Shown: in pieces, positions 7,303 through 15,483 of the stretch | How the letters are laid out: each line of letters starts with the position of its first letter | Numbering within the stretch: position 1 is the first letter of the stretch | From: Chitinophaga cymbidii | Lineage (GTDB): Bacteria > Bacteroidota > Bacteroidia > Chitinophagales > Chitinophagaceae | Assembly (NCBI RefSeq): GCF_007992715.1 | Contig: NZ_BKAU01000005.1 | Coordinates: 744,001-808,000 of the forward strand | Direction: 5' to 3' | DNA length: 64,000 nucleotides | The notes under the pieces: model-generated | The model's database searches: none | Seen by the model: the letters and a program-made list of their open reading frames with translations, nothing else | Told to the model about the DNA's origin: nothing | Program-made: the position numbers and the translations under genes

Positions 7303-7819
7303 AGTCCAGATGTTCAATTTTATTATCCCTATCGAGTGCCTCGAGTTAATGTACTAAGAGTAGTATATAAAGATACGCTTGTCTTCGATATGATTCAGAA
7401 ACATCTTACTCCTGTGGATGAGAAAGCTACTAGGCGGTTAGCTCTATTTTGTAAAAAAGGCAATTGAGAGTGTAGATTTGAGGTCGAGAATTATTTCACA
7501 GATTAGGTTACTCCGGTCTAAAGGCATACATTCATTTGTCAAGGAGAACGCTTATTGGGTTGCGACGACTACAAGTATTGATTCCTTTTATCAAGAGCTT
7601 AAATCAGTCCATCAAGATTATATTGAGTCTGATCTGGAAGAGTTAGATAAGAACACGGCTAAAGGTGCATTTTTGATTTCTGTTTTAAAGTTCAAAGTTG
7701 CGAGTCATCCTCCTGGTGATTTATTTAGATGGGTCATAATACATGTATTTGTGTCTTGTATACATTTTCTAATACATTTGGCAGTTGTAATATTCAGAAA
7801 AAGTAGAGGGACAATTTAA
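7303..7819 (+). pseudogene. Frameshifted ORF with C-terminal membrane segment
   Basis: Frame one (7303-7467) ends DEKATRRLALFCKKGN and a stop. The overlapping second frame gives LYFVKKAIESVDLRSRI from 7442 onward and runs to 7819. Joining at RRLA-LYFVKK yields one plausible protein, consistent with loss of two bases near 7443. The second half has an internal charged helix (DLEELDKNTAKG) and a C-terminal hydrophobic stretch of about 25 residues ending in a basic tail. Without the join, the second part could only start at TTG 7478. It has no recognised family and no start codon upstream, so it is most likely debris. Confidence 0.4.
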
Positions 7820-7824
7820 CGCAT

Positions 7825-7856
7825 AAAAAAGGGGCTGACCAACAATGGCCAGCCCC
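7825..7856 (-). terminator. Terminator of the first SusC/SusD operon
   Basis: On the minus strand GGGGCTG pairs with CAGCCCC (7831-7837 with 7850-7856), extended by TGG/CCA across one mismatch, followed by a run of six T. It lies 20 bp after the SusD stop. Confidence 0.8.
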
Positions 7857-7875
7857 AAACATTTAAAAAACATCG

Positions 7876-9744
7876 CTACCGCTCCCACCCAAAATTCTGC
7901 ACCAACACCCCGGGCGCTTTCGTGATCTCTACCGTAGGGATCGGCATCAGGTAATGATAGATATTGAACACCCTCGCCCCGCTGCGCACTGGCGTAGGCG
8001 TATAGAACGCTTCACCGCTGCCGTTGATGTTCAGCCCCATCAGTTCCGTGCATTCCGGTGTGTGGGCGATCAGCCAGCGGCGCGTGTCAAAGAAGCGGTG
8101 GCCTTCCATGGACAGCTCTATTTTCCTTTCATTGCGGATGCGCTGGCGCATGCCTTGCTTCGTGAGGTCGACGGCGCGGCCGGCGACAGGGAGTGGCGGC
8201 ATTTTTACGCGGTTGCGCACTTCGTTGATGTAGTGATAAACTTCCGTGGTAGGGGATGGCAGGAACTCGTTCATGGCCTCCGCGTACCAGAGGTATACGT
8301 CAGCAAGACGGAAGATCGGGAAGTTGCGCATATTGGTGTTAGGCCGGTCGCGTGGGTTCTGGGTGGGGTCTACCCATTTCTGCACGTAGTACCCGGTGCG
8401 GGTGTTCTGGCCGGTCTTGTTGCCCCATCCGTCGTTGTTGCTGCCAACGTTCGTTACAAATTCGGTGATCACGTTGCGGTGCAGCAGCGGCATGCCGTTG
8501 AAGTATACGTCTGTGTAGAAGCGCGGGTCGCGGTGATGGTACATGCCGCGGATGCGTACATTGGCGGTTTTCCATGCTCTGTCGCGGAATACGCGCATGG
8601 TGGTGTCTACCCAGGTGTCGGGCGTATAGCCGGAGTTGGGATCGTCGATGGGGAGGCCATTGTCCATTTCATAGGAGTTGATCATGGCGTTGGTGAGGCT
8701 GAGGGAGCCGGAGCTGCCATAGTCGGTGCCGTTGGGCATCAGGTTCCGGTCCCACTGCTGGGCGTTGTAGGAGCCGCCTTGTTTGTGCCAGATCACTTCC
8801 GTGAGATTTCTTTTGTAGAACAGTTCCTGTTGCACGGGATGAAGATTGTAACGACCCAGGTTGATCACCTCCATGGCTGCGTCCGCGGCGAGCTTCCATT
8901 TATTGGCGTCGTATTGCTGGTTGAACAGGGCGGTGCCGTCGCTGTTCTTTACGGCCAGCAGGGTGCTTTTAACATTCTGGCCATTTACGCTGATAGGCTG
9001 ACCGTCTACTTCTCCGCCGTTGAAAAGCGGGCTGGCGGCATATAACAGCGTTTTTGCTTTCAGCGCCAGTGCGGCGCCTCGTGTTACACGGCCGATCTCG
9101 TTGGGATCATCTTCATATGATAGCGGCAGGCCCGGTGCGGCTTCGTCGCAGAGGTGTACGATGAACTGCACCAGCTCGTTCACCGGCCGCCGGTCTTTTT
9201 TCAGCAGTTCGTCCATTTCCGATACCTGGTAATAGCGGTCTACGATCGGCACGGCGCCGTAGCGCTTGAACAGCTCGAAATAGTAAAACGCCAGCAGGAA
9301 TTTTACTTCATTCTTGTAACGGGGGATGACGATGGTTTCATATTGCTCGCGGATGCTGGCTTCCAGCACCGGTACTTTGTCGATGTTTTCGAGGAAGTGG
9401 TACGCGATGCGGATGTTCTCGTACATGCCGTTATAGTTGCCGAGGGGATTGGATAACGGGTTCCAGGCGCCCTGTTCATAGAGGCGGGCATTGCTCTGGT
9501 CCCAGTTATGATAGGCTTCGTCGGAACCGGCGGAAAGCAGTGTGCCGTTGCTGCCGTCGCCGGCATTGAAGTCCCAGGGCAGGCGGCTGTACAGCACCGC
9601 GATCTCTTTTTCCGCCTGTTTGATATCCGTGAAAAGATCATCTTCCTGGTGAAACTCCCTCGGCACTACGTCGAGAAATTTGTTGCAGGCCGCAAACAAT
9701 GAAGCGGACAGCAGCATCAGTATATAAATATTTAACTTTTTCAT
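7876..9744 (-). CDS. SusD/RagB family glycan-binding outer-membrane lipoprotein
   Basis: 622 residues from the Met at 9744 (MKKLNIYILMLLSASLFAAC), whose lipobox Cys at about residue 20 marks a lipoprotein. An upstream in-frame Met at 9825 exists, but the extra 27 residues precede the signal peptide, so I reject it. The N-terminal part has the KFLDVVPREF motif typical of SusD, then TPR-like helices and the usual C-terminal end where the RRW and PIP motifs occur (FFDTRRW, LMPIPTVEI). It caps the adjacent SusC barrel and captures the ligand. It follows SusC by 102 bp and is the last gene of the sigma-FecR-SusC-SusD unit. Ligand unknown because no enzyme is linked. Confidence 0.92.
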   Translation of the reverse strand: MKKLNIYILMLLSASLFAACNKFLDVVPREFHQEDDLFTDIKQAEKEIAVLYSRLPWDFNAGDGSNGTLLSAGSDEAYHNWDQSNARLYEQGAWNPLSNPLGNYNGMYENIRIAYHFLENIDKVPVLEASIREQYETIVIPRYKNEVKFLLAFYYFELFKRYGAVPIVDRYYQVSEMDELLKKDRRPVNELVQFIVHLCDEAAPGLPLSYEDDPNEIGRVTRGAALALKAKTLLYAASPLFNGGEVDGQPISVNGQNVKSTLLAVKNSDGTALFNQQYDANKWKLAADAAMEVINLGRYNLHPVQQELFYKRNLTEVIWHKQGGSYNAQQWDRNLMPNGTDYGSSGSLSLTNAMINSYEMDNGLPIDDPNSGYTPDTWVDTTMRVFRDRAWKTANVRIRGMYHHRDPRFYTDVYFNGMPLLHRNVITEFVTNVGSNNDGWGNKTGQNTRTGYYVQKWVDPTQNPRDRPNTNMRNFPIFRLADVYLWYAEAMNEFLPSPTTEVYHYINEVRNRVKMPPLPVAGRAVDLTKQGMRQRIRNERKIELSMEGHRFFDTRRWLIAHTPECTELMGLNINGSGEAFYTPTPVRSGARVFNIYHYLMPIPTVEITKAPGVLVQNFGWER

Positions 9745-9846
9745 CCGTACAAAATGTTTCTTTAAAGGCCGGATGGAAACCCGCTGCCCAGCCCCCTGTA
9801 TATTATATGTTATGCTCGTTTTCATACTGATTATTTTTCAAAACGA

Positions 9847-12800
9847 TTAAAACCCTACGTTGATCCCGAAATTGTAGGTGGACATCAATGGATAGGAAGG
9901 AGAGCCATAGTTTTCTTCAGGATCAAAAAGCTTCACCTGATCCCAGGTGTACAGGTTATTGCCGTTGGCATAGATGCGTACATTCGCCATGCCCAGCCGT
10001 TTGATCAGGTGCACCGGCAGGGAATAGCCGATCTCCATGTTCTTGAGCCTTACGTAATTGCCATTGCGGAGATAATGTGTGCTGCGTTCAGTATTGTTAG
10101 GTGTTTTCTGGCTCATGGCGCGGGGAAATGCGGCATTGGTGTTTTCGGGCGTCCAGTAGTCTGTGCCTACAGCGTACATCACCTGCCTGAACTCATAGTT
10201 GGTGCCGAACATGGTAGAGCCGTCCGTGAAGAGCCATCTGCCGAAGCCGCCCTGGAAGAGAATGCTGAAGTCGAACCCGCGGTAGGAGAAGCCCGCGGAG
10301 GCGCCCATGATGGAGGTTGGTTCGGAATCCTTACCGATGTATGTTCTGTCGTAGGAATCGATGATGCCGTCGCCGTTTACGTCGAGGTAGCGCACGTCGC
10401 CGGGCTGTACCGTGCCGAAGAATGCCTGTGAGGGTGCTTTGTCGATCTCGTCCTGGCTCTGGAAATAGCCGGTGGCCACATAGGTCAGGATGTCGTTAAG
10501 CGAGCGGCCTTTGCGGGTCTGCCAGGGGCGGTCGGAGGTAGGTTCTTCGAGGTAGTCCAGTATCTTGTTGCGGGCGTAGGTATAGTTGCCGCGGATGAAA
10601 TAGGAGAAATAGCGGCCGAGCTGCTTCTGATGTTTGAGGTCTACTTCAAACCCTTTGTTCTCCACCATACCGGCGTTGATGGTGGGCAGGTTGCCGGCGG
10701 GAATGCCCATCAGCGCGGAGGTGATACGGGAGGAGGTGGTGAAGATGCCCGTCCGTTTTTCATAGAACATGTCGGCGGTGAGTGACAGCAGGCTGTTCTT
10801 GATGTTGAAGTCAAGACCGAGATTGGTCATCCGTGCGGTTTCCCAGGATGTGAGCGGGTTGCCGGTCTTTCCTTCCAGCGCGCCGGGTTTGTTGTTCTGG
10901 TAGTCATATCCGAAGTTGTAGCCGCCGGCGGAAAGGTTCCACTGGCTTTGATAAGCGAAGCGGGTGCCGGGGTCCTGGTTGCCGACCATCCCGTGGGAAA
11001 GCCTGATCTTCAGCAGGTCTATCCATCTAACTTCTTCCATGAACGCCTCGCGGTTGATCACCCATCCCACGGAAAAAGAAGGGAAGAAACCAAACCGTCT
11101 GCCGGTCATGAAGTTTTCCGATCCGTTATAACCGAAGTTGGCTTCCGCGAAATATTTTTCATTATATCCGTAAGCGATGCGGCCTACCAGCCCCTGTTCG
11201 CGCCTTGGCAGCCCGTCTACGAAGTTCGTAGCGCGGCGGGATTCGTTCTTCAGCCGGTAGAGGACCATGCCGGAAACGTCGTGCTTGCCGAAGCGGCGGT
11301 CGTAGTTGATATAGAACTCGGGATTGATCTGCGTTTGCCAGTAGTCGTTCATCGTGGAGTAGTTCAAAAAGTCCTGGCCCTGCTTCACCTGCGTATATTC
11401 TCCATTTCCTTCATAGAGGAAAGACCAGTAGTTCTTCGAACGTTCAAAGCCGCCATTGCTCAGCGCATCGTAGGAGAATCGGGTGCGGGCGGTCAGTCCT
11501 TTTGTGATGAAACGCAGGTCCGCCGTGAAGCCTACGGTACCCTGCAGGTAAGAGTTCAGCATCCTTTTATAACCGCGCTGCGTCAGCTGCGCATAGGGAT
11601 TGCTGTTGCCGCGGGCTGGTTCGGCAATGGAGCCGTCCGGGTTGAAGACCGGCATTTCGTAGGGCGCGGTGGTTTTCAGCGAAATGAAATATTCGCCGGC
11701 GGGAGGCGTGGGATAATTCCGGTAACGCACAATGGTGGAAAGGCCCAGCTCCGCTTTGAACCATTTGCTGATCTCCATGTCGATGTTGGAGCGGAAGTTG
11801 AACCTTTTTTCGTTCGCCTGGATGTTGTAATCCTTGATGGCATCGTCATGATTATAAATACCGTCTTCCGTGAAGTAGGAGCCGGATACGAAGTATTTGA
11901 ACTTCTCCGCGCCGCCGCGCACGTTCACGTTGGCGGTGGTGCGCCAGGAGTGGTCTTTCAGCATGTAGTCCAGCCAGTCCACATTCGGATAGAGGTATTC
12001 ATATTCCAGCTCCGCCGGCCAGTCGATGCTGCGGTCGTAGCGGGAGATGAATTCATCCGTATATTTCTCCGCTTCCGCCAGGCGGCCGTCGTTGATCAGC
12101 CCGGCGCGGTAATAGCGGAAGTACTCCACGGAGTTGAGGTATTCGGGCAGTCGGGTGGGGGTGTTCATGGCCGATTCCACGTTGAACTGCACGGAGGGCT
12201 TGCCCACCGTTCCTCTTTTGGTGGTGACGAGCACGACGCCGTTGGCGCCGCGTACGCCATATACTGCGGTGGAAGATGCGTCTTTGAGGATGGTGATGGA
12301 TTCCACTTCGTTCGGGTCGATGAATTCGAACCCGTCACGCGGTACGCCGTCGATCATGATCAGCGGGCCGTTGCCGCCGGAGTAAGTGGATTGTCCGCGC
12401 AGCCATATGGAAGAGCCGTTGGCGCCGGGCTCGCCGCTGGACTGCCGGGCCATCAAACCGGGTAAGCGTCCTACCAGCGCGCTGGAAAGGTTCGATACGG
12501 CGGACTGCTTCAGCTCTTTGGTCTGAATGGAGGCGACCGAACCCGTGAGGGTGATCTTGCGCTGGGTGCCGAAGCCTACGACCACCACTTCGTTCAGTCC
12601 TGTTCTGTTTTCCAGCAGCGTGATACGCAGAGGCTGTTGCCCCCTGACGGCCACTTCCTGCGGCACAAAGCCGATCATCGACAATACCAGCGATGCGCCG
12701 GCGGGCACCTGCAAAGCGAAGGCGCCGTTTTCACTGGTGCTGGTGCCGGTAGAGGGACTGCCTTTCAGCATCACGGAAACACCGAAGAGGGGCGTGCCGG

Positions 12801-13254
12801 TTGAATCGGTGACAACGCCGCTGGCGGTGATCTTTTCCTGGCTGGTGTTGTCCGGCGCGGGTGTGGTCACGGCCTTTTTGATGACGATCATGCTGCCTAC
12901 CACTTCGTACGTCAGTCCGCTGGGTTGCAGGATGTCGTTGAGTATCTGTTCCAGGCGCGCATCGTTGTAGCGCCGGGTGATCGTCGCCTGTTGCTTTACG
13001 AGTTTGTCCGGGTACGCGAACTTAACCTTGGATGCGGCGGAAATTTCCTGCAGCGCTTCATCCAGCGGTTTTTCTTTCAGCGTGATGGAAACCCCTTTCC
13101 GCAGCACGTCCTGCGCGAATCCGCCGGATGCGTGGAGGAGGGGAAGGACCAGCAATATCAATACTTTTGAGAAAGCCCTGCATCCTTTGGTAAAGGGCAA
13201 TAGCGGGCATGCTCTACTCTTTGCAGATAGAGTTCTTTTCATAATTTTTAGCAT
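9847..13254 (-). CDS. SusC/RagA TonB-dependent transporter with STN domain
   Basis: 1135 residues: signal peptide to about residue 48, STN (secretin/TonB short N-terminal) domain about 53-127, a carboxypeptidase-like beta-sandwich about 140-215, plug domain starting at VVVVGFGTQRKITLTGSV (about 224) with the SITILKDASSTAVYG segment, then the 22-strand barrel ending in an aromatic residue (NFGINVGF). The STN domain lets a transporter signal to a FecR anti-sigma factor, and a FecR and sigma pair lies directly upstream. Substrate is oligosaccharide or peptide; the sequence does not say which. MKRTLS four codons in is an alternative start. Confidence 0.93.
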   Translation of the reverse strand: MLKIMKRTLSAKSRACPLLPFTKGCRAFSKVLILLVLPLLHASGGFAQDVLRKGVSITLKEKPLDEALQEISAASKVKFAYPDKLVKQQATITRRYNDARLEQILNDILQPSGLTYEVVGSMIVIKKAVTTPAPDNTSQEKITASGVVTDSTGTPLFGVSVMLKGSPSTGTSTSENGAFALQVPAGASLVLSMIGFVPQEVAVRGQQPLRITLLENRTGLNEVVVVGFGTQRKITLTGSVASIQTKELKQSAVSNLSSALVGRLPGLMARQSSGEPGANGSSIWLRGQSTYSGGNGPLIMIDGVPRDGFEFIDPNEVESITILKDASSTAVYGVRGANGVVLVTTKRGTVGKPSVQFNVESAMNTPTRLPEYLNSVEYFRYYRAGLINDGRLAEAEKYTDEFISRYDRSIDWPAELEYEYLYPNVDWLDYMLKDHSWRTTANVNVRGGAEKFKYFVSGSYFTEDGIYNHDDAIKDYNIQANEKRFNFRSNIDMEISKWFKAELGLSTIVRYRNYPTPPAGEYFISLKTTAPYEMPVFNPDGSIAEPARGNSNPYAQLTQRGYKRMLNSYLQGTVGFTADLRFITKGLTARTRFSYDALSNGGFERSKNYWSFLYEGNGEYTQVKQGQDFLNYSTMNDYWQTQINPEFYINYDRRFGKHDVSGMVLYRLKNESRRATNFVDGLPRREQGLVGRIAYGYNEKYFAEANFGYNGSENFMTGRRFGFFPSFSVGWVINREAFMEEVRWIDLLKIRLSHGMVGNQDPGTRFAYQSQWNLSAGGYNFGYDYQNNKPGALEGKTGNPLTSWETARMTNLGLDFNIKNSLLSLTADMFYEKRTGIFTTSSRITSALMGIPAGNLPTINAGMVENKGFEVDLKHQKQLGRYFSYFIRGNYTYARNKILDYLEEPTSDRPWQTRKGRSLNDILTYVATGYFQSQDEIDKAPSQAFFGTVQPGDVRYLDVNGDGIIDSYDRTYIGKDSEPTSIMGASAGFSYRGFDFSILFQGGFGRWLFTDGSTMFGTNYEFRQVMYAVGTDYWTPENTNAAFPRAMSQKTPNNTERSTHYLRNGNYVRLKNMEIGYSLPVHLIKRLGMANVRIYANGNNLYTWDQVKLFDPEENYGSPSYPLMSTYNFGINVGF

Positions 13255-13277
13255 TATAGTTGTACGATAGAAGGTTA

Positions 13278-13310
13278 CCGGGTATTTCAGGTACGTGGAA
13301 TATTACCCGG
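13278..13310 (-). promoter_or_regulatory. Hairpin between FecR and SusC
   Basis: CCGGGTA at 13278-13284 pairs with TACCCGG at 13304-13310 in the 88-bp gap between the FecR stop and the SusC start. It could be an mRNA stability or attenuation element. The second FecR-SusC gap in this window (51986-52195) also has G/C-rich hairpins. Weak evidence on its own. Confidence 0.35.
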
Positions 13311-13342
13311 CTGGTGATCTGGATATCATAATTTCCCTTGGT

Positions 13343-14245
13343 TTAGTAGTTGCAGCCTTCCCCGGTGATGCGGTAGCTGTTGGCGGTGCGCACCGCTTTG
13401 CCATTGACAAGCTGCGCCAGCACGGCCATGACGCTGTCTACCGGTTCGCTTGTAAAGTCGGCGGATATGGTGCAGTCCGCCAGCTGTGCGTCGGGCCGTA
13501 TCTCTACGCCATACCACCGTTCCAGCGATGCGGCTACCTGCGCCAGTCGTTTACCGTTGTAGACCACTTTATGATCTTTCCACAGAATAGCTTCCGCGGC
13601 ATCGATCTGTTTGTTGAACGCCACCACAGCGCCGTTTTGCGTGCAGGCGGCCTGCTGCCCCTGTGTGAGTACGGTATTGCCGAGGCTAACCTTGCCGGTG
13701 AGCACGGTCACTTCCACCTGCCGGTCGCCCGGATAAGCGGTTATATTGAATGAGGTGCCCAGCACTTTTGTGACCACGTCCCCCGTATGCACTGAAAAAG
13801 GTCTTGCTGCATCCTGGCTCACTTCCAGGTATGCTTCGCCTTCAATGAATACCTCGCGTTTGTCCGCCGCAAAAGTGGCGGGGTAGCGCAGGGTACTGCC
13901 GGCGTTGAGCCATACGATGGTGCCGTCTTCCAGCTGCACCTGCAGCGTACGGCCGATGCCGGCGGATCTTTCCGTCATGGCGGCGACGGAACTATGGCCG
14001 GCCGGCCCTTGCTGCCAAAGGAAAAGTACGCCAAGCAGGGCTGCAATGCTGGCCGCCGCGGCCCAGCGCATCCATATGCGTCTTTTTTGTCCGGCTATGT
14101 TGCGGGAGATCCTGTGGAATACTTTTTCACCGTCAAATTCGCCGCTGTCTTCCACACCGGATGCTTCCGCCTTTTTAAAATACCGGCCAACCAGGTCGTC
14201 CAGCTTGCCGTCTTCTTTTCGCTTTATGGATCTTTTTCTTTTCAT
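13343..14245 (-). CDS. FecR family anti-sigma factor
   Basis: 300 residues. The cytoplasmic N-terminus (about 1-56) is followed by one membrane helix (about 57-78, RWAAAASIAALLGVLFLW), the periplasmic FecR domain (about 95-190, with LEDGTIVWLNAGSTLRYP and VLGTSFNITAYPGD) and a C-terminal DUF4974 domain of about 70 residues. It should hold the sigma factor encoded upstream and release it when the STN domain of the SusC protein reports ligand. The order sigma, FecR, SusC, SusD on one strand supports this circuit. Confidence 0.92.
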   Translation of the reverse strand: MKRKRSIKRKEDGKLDDLVGRYFKKAEASGVEDSGEFDGEKVFHRISRNIAGQKRRIWMRWAAAASIAALLGVLFLWQQGPAGHSSVAAMTERSAGIGRTLQVQLEDGTIVWLNAGSTLRYPATFAADKREVFIEGEAYLEVSQDAARPFSVHTGDVVTKVLGTSFNITAYPGDRQVEVTVLTGKVSLGNTVLTQGQQAACTQNGAVVAFNKQIDAAEAILWKDHKVVYNGKRLAQVAASLERWYGVEIRPDAQLADCTISADFTSEPVDSVMAVLAQLVNGKAVRTANSYRITGEGCNY

Positions 14246-14272
14246 GGCCGATATACATTAAGATGCAGGAAA

Positions 14273-14286
14273 GGGTGGCATCCCCC
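14273..14286 (-). promoter_or_regulatory. Sigma-FecR intergenic hairpin element
   Basis: On the minus strand the sequence reads GGGGGATGCCACCC followed by TTTCC; GGG pairs with CCC with further pairing across a mismatch, and an A/T run precedes it. A closely similar element (GGGGGGAAGCCTCCC then GTTTTC) lies in the other sigma-FecR gap at 50770-50784. The shared form suggests a functional attenuator or processing site between sigma and anti-sigma genes. Confidence 0.45.
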
Positions 14287-14308
14287 AAAAGCGGAGGAAA
14301 ATTTTTTT

Positions 14309-14869
14309 TCAGAGAAAGAAGGACATGAAGTCCCCAAGGGAAGACCGCAACCGTTTGAGCGCGATGGTCATCTGGTTTTCAACGGTTTTGGAGGAGATGT
14401 TGAGGTAGCTGGCGATCTCTTTATGGGAGAGCTTTTGCTCCCGGCTGAGGATGAAAATGGTGCGGCATTTCTGCGGAAGCTGCGCCACGTTCCGGTCGAT
14501 GCATTGTAGCAGCTCTTTTTCCGTGACGGCGTCCGCGGCGGTGCTTTGTTCCACGAGCTGTTCCAGTTCGGAGATATTGACCTTTACTTTGCCGGAGCGG
14601 ATGGTCATGAGCACGTTGTTGCGGGTGGCGGCGAAGAGGTAGGCTTTGAGGTTGTGAATAAGGAGGCGATGCCGTTTGCTCCAGAGGTCGGTGAACAGTT
14701 CCTGGATGATGTCTTCACAGGCTTCCCTGTCCTTCAGGATAGCATGGGCGGCGTGGAAGAGTTGCGCCGCATATTTATTATATACAGCCTCAAAGGCGCC
14801 GGCATCATCCTGCCTGATCATTTCGACCAGCGCATCGTCCGGATGGAATGCAGCTTCCCCTGTTTTCAT
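14309..14869 (-). CDS. RNA polymerase ECF-type sigma factor
   Basis: 186 residues. Region 2 lies at about 23-92 (FEAVYNKYAAQLFHAAHAIL, DIIQELFTDLWSKR) and region 4 at about 125-180, with the helix-turn-helix SHKEIASYLNISSKTVENQM. There is no region 3 or 1.1, as expected for an extracytoplasmic-function factor of the Bacteroidota FecI-like type. It should direct transcription of its own downstream SusC/SusD genes when the FecR partner lets it go. Confidence 0.93.
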   Translation of the reverse strand: MKTGEAAFHPDDALVEMIRQDDAGAFEAVYNKYAAQLFHAAHAILKDREACEDIIQELFTDLWSKRHRLLIHNLKAYLFAATRNNVLMTIRSGKVKVNISELEQLVEQSTAADAVTEKELLQCIDRNVAQLPQKCRTIFILSREQKLSHKEIASYLNISSKTVENQMTIALKRLRSSLGDFMSFFL

Positions 14870-14957
14870 AAATGTTGTTGGTATTTCATGCCGTGGCGCA
14901 AAACTGGTTGTCGTAGTCCTATGCGGGGTTAATTTATAATAATTTTTGGATATTCCC

Positions 14958-14965
14958 TACATTTG
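14958..14965 (+). promoter_or_regulatory. -7 promoter box for the rhodanese gene
   Basis: TACATTTG is an exact match to the Bacteroidota TAnnTTTG consensus, 40 bp before the ATG at 15006. No good TTTG -33 box is seen at the usual distance. Its position inside the longer ORF argues that translation starts at 15006 and not at 14946. Confidence 0.5.
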
Positions 14966-15005
14966 CATTGACACCCCAAATCGTTCAACCTCAAATATTC
15001 ATTCC

Positions 15006-15389
15006 ATGACAGCTAAATCTGCCGCTGACCTCGTGAAGGAAGCCAAACAGCACATTGAGAACCTGACGCCGCAACAGGTGCAGGAAGAATTATCCAACGG
15101 TCATGCCACATTGATAGACATCCGTGAAAGCGAAGAACTAGCGCAAAACGGCAAGATAGCCGGCGCCGTACATGCGCCGCGGGGCATGCTGGAATTTTAT
15201 GCAGATGCTTCCCTGCCTTATCACAAACCGGCATTCGACAAAGGGAAACGGCTCATACTGCATTGCGCGTCCGGCGGCCGCTCCGCGCTGGCGGTGCAAA
15301 CGCTGCAACAGATGGGTTATGAGAACGTCGCGCATATGGACGGCGGCATCAAAGCCTGGAAAGAAGCGTCTTTGCCGGTGGAAGAATAA
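15006..15389 (+). CDS. Rhodanese-like sulfurtransferase domain protein
   Basis: 127 residues from ATG 15006. A single rhodanese domain: ATLIDIRESEELAQNGKIAGAVHAPRG, then the active-site loop LHCASGGRSALA with the catalytic Cys, and the closing MDGGIKAWKEA motif. Such stand-alone cytoplasmic domains carry persulfide sulfur on the Cys or act in redox and thiosulfate handling. The CASGGRS loop is of the single-domain type. The longer frame from 14946 would begin upstream of the -7 box, so I use the internal start. It is monocistronic, with its own hairpin 5 bp after the stop. Confidence 0.9.
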   Translation: MTAKSAADLVKEAKQHIENLTPQQVQEELSNGHATLIDIRESEELAQNGKIAGAVHAPRGMLEFYADASLPYHKPAFDKGKRLILHCASGGRSALAVQTLQQMGYENVAHMDGGIKAWKEASLPVEE

Positions 15390-15394
15390 TATTT

Positions 15395-15425
15395 GGGAGC
15401 ATTCCCGCAAAATGGGAACGCTCCC
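15395..15425 (+). terminator. Hairpin after the rhodanese gene
   Basis: GGGAGC-A-TTCCC pairs with GGGAA-C-GCTCCC around a 7-nt loop, giving an 11-bp stem with one internal mismatch. The T run after it is weak (GTCGTTTGTTTG), so termination is likely but not certain. Confidence 0.5.
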
Positions 15426-15483
15426 ATGTCGTTTGTTTGCCGGTATATGCACAGGATATTTAGCGGTATTATTATTTTGAACG

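Noticed and set aside
5100..7860. Integrated element with attachment sites
   Set aside because: No integrase, transposase, tRNA or flanking direct repeats could be found; base composition alone does not show integration.
10948..12465. Long antisense ORF opposite the first SusC gene
   Set aside because: Codon bias of the real gene leaves the opposite strand open in GC-rich DNA; the translation has no recognisable domain.
14946..15005. Longer start for the rhodanese protein
   Set aside because: The extra 20 residues begin upstream of the -7 promoter box and are not part of the rhodanese fold.
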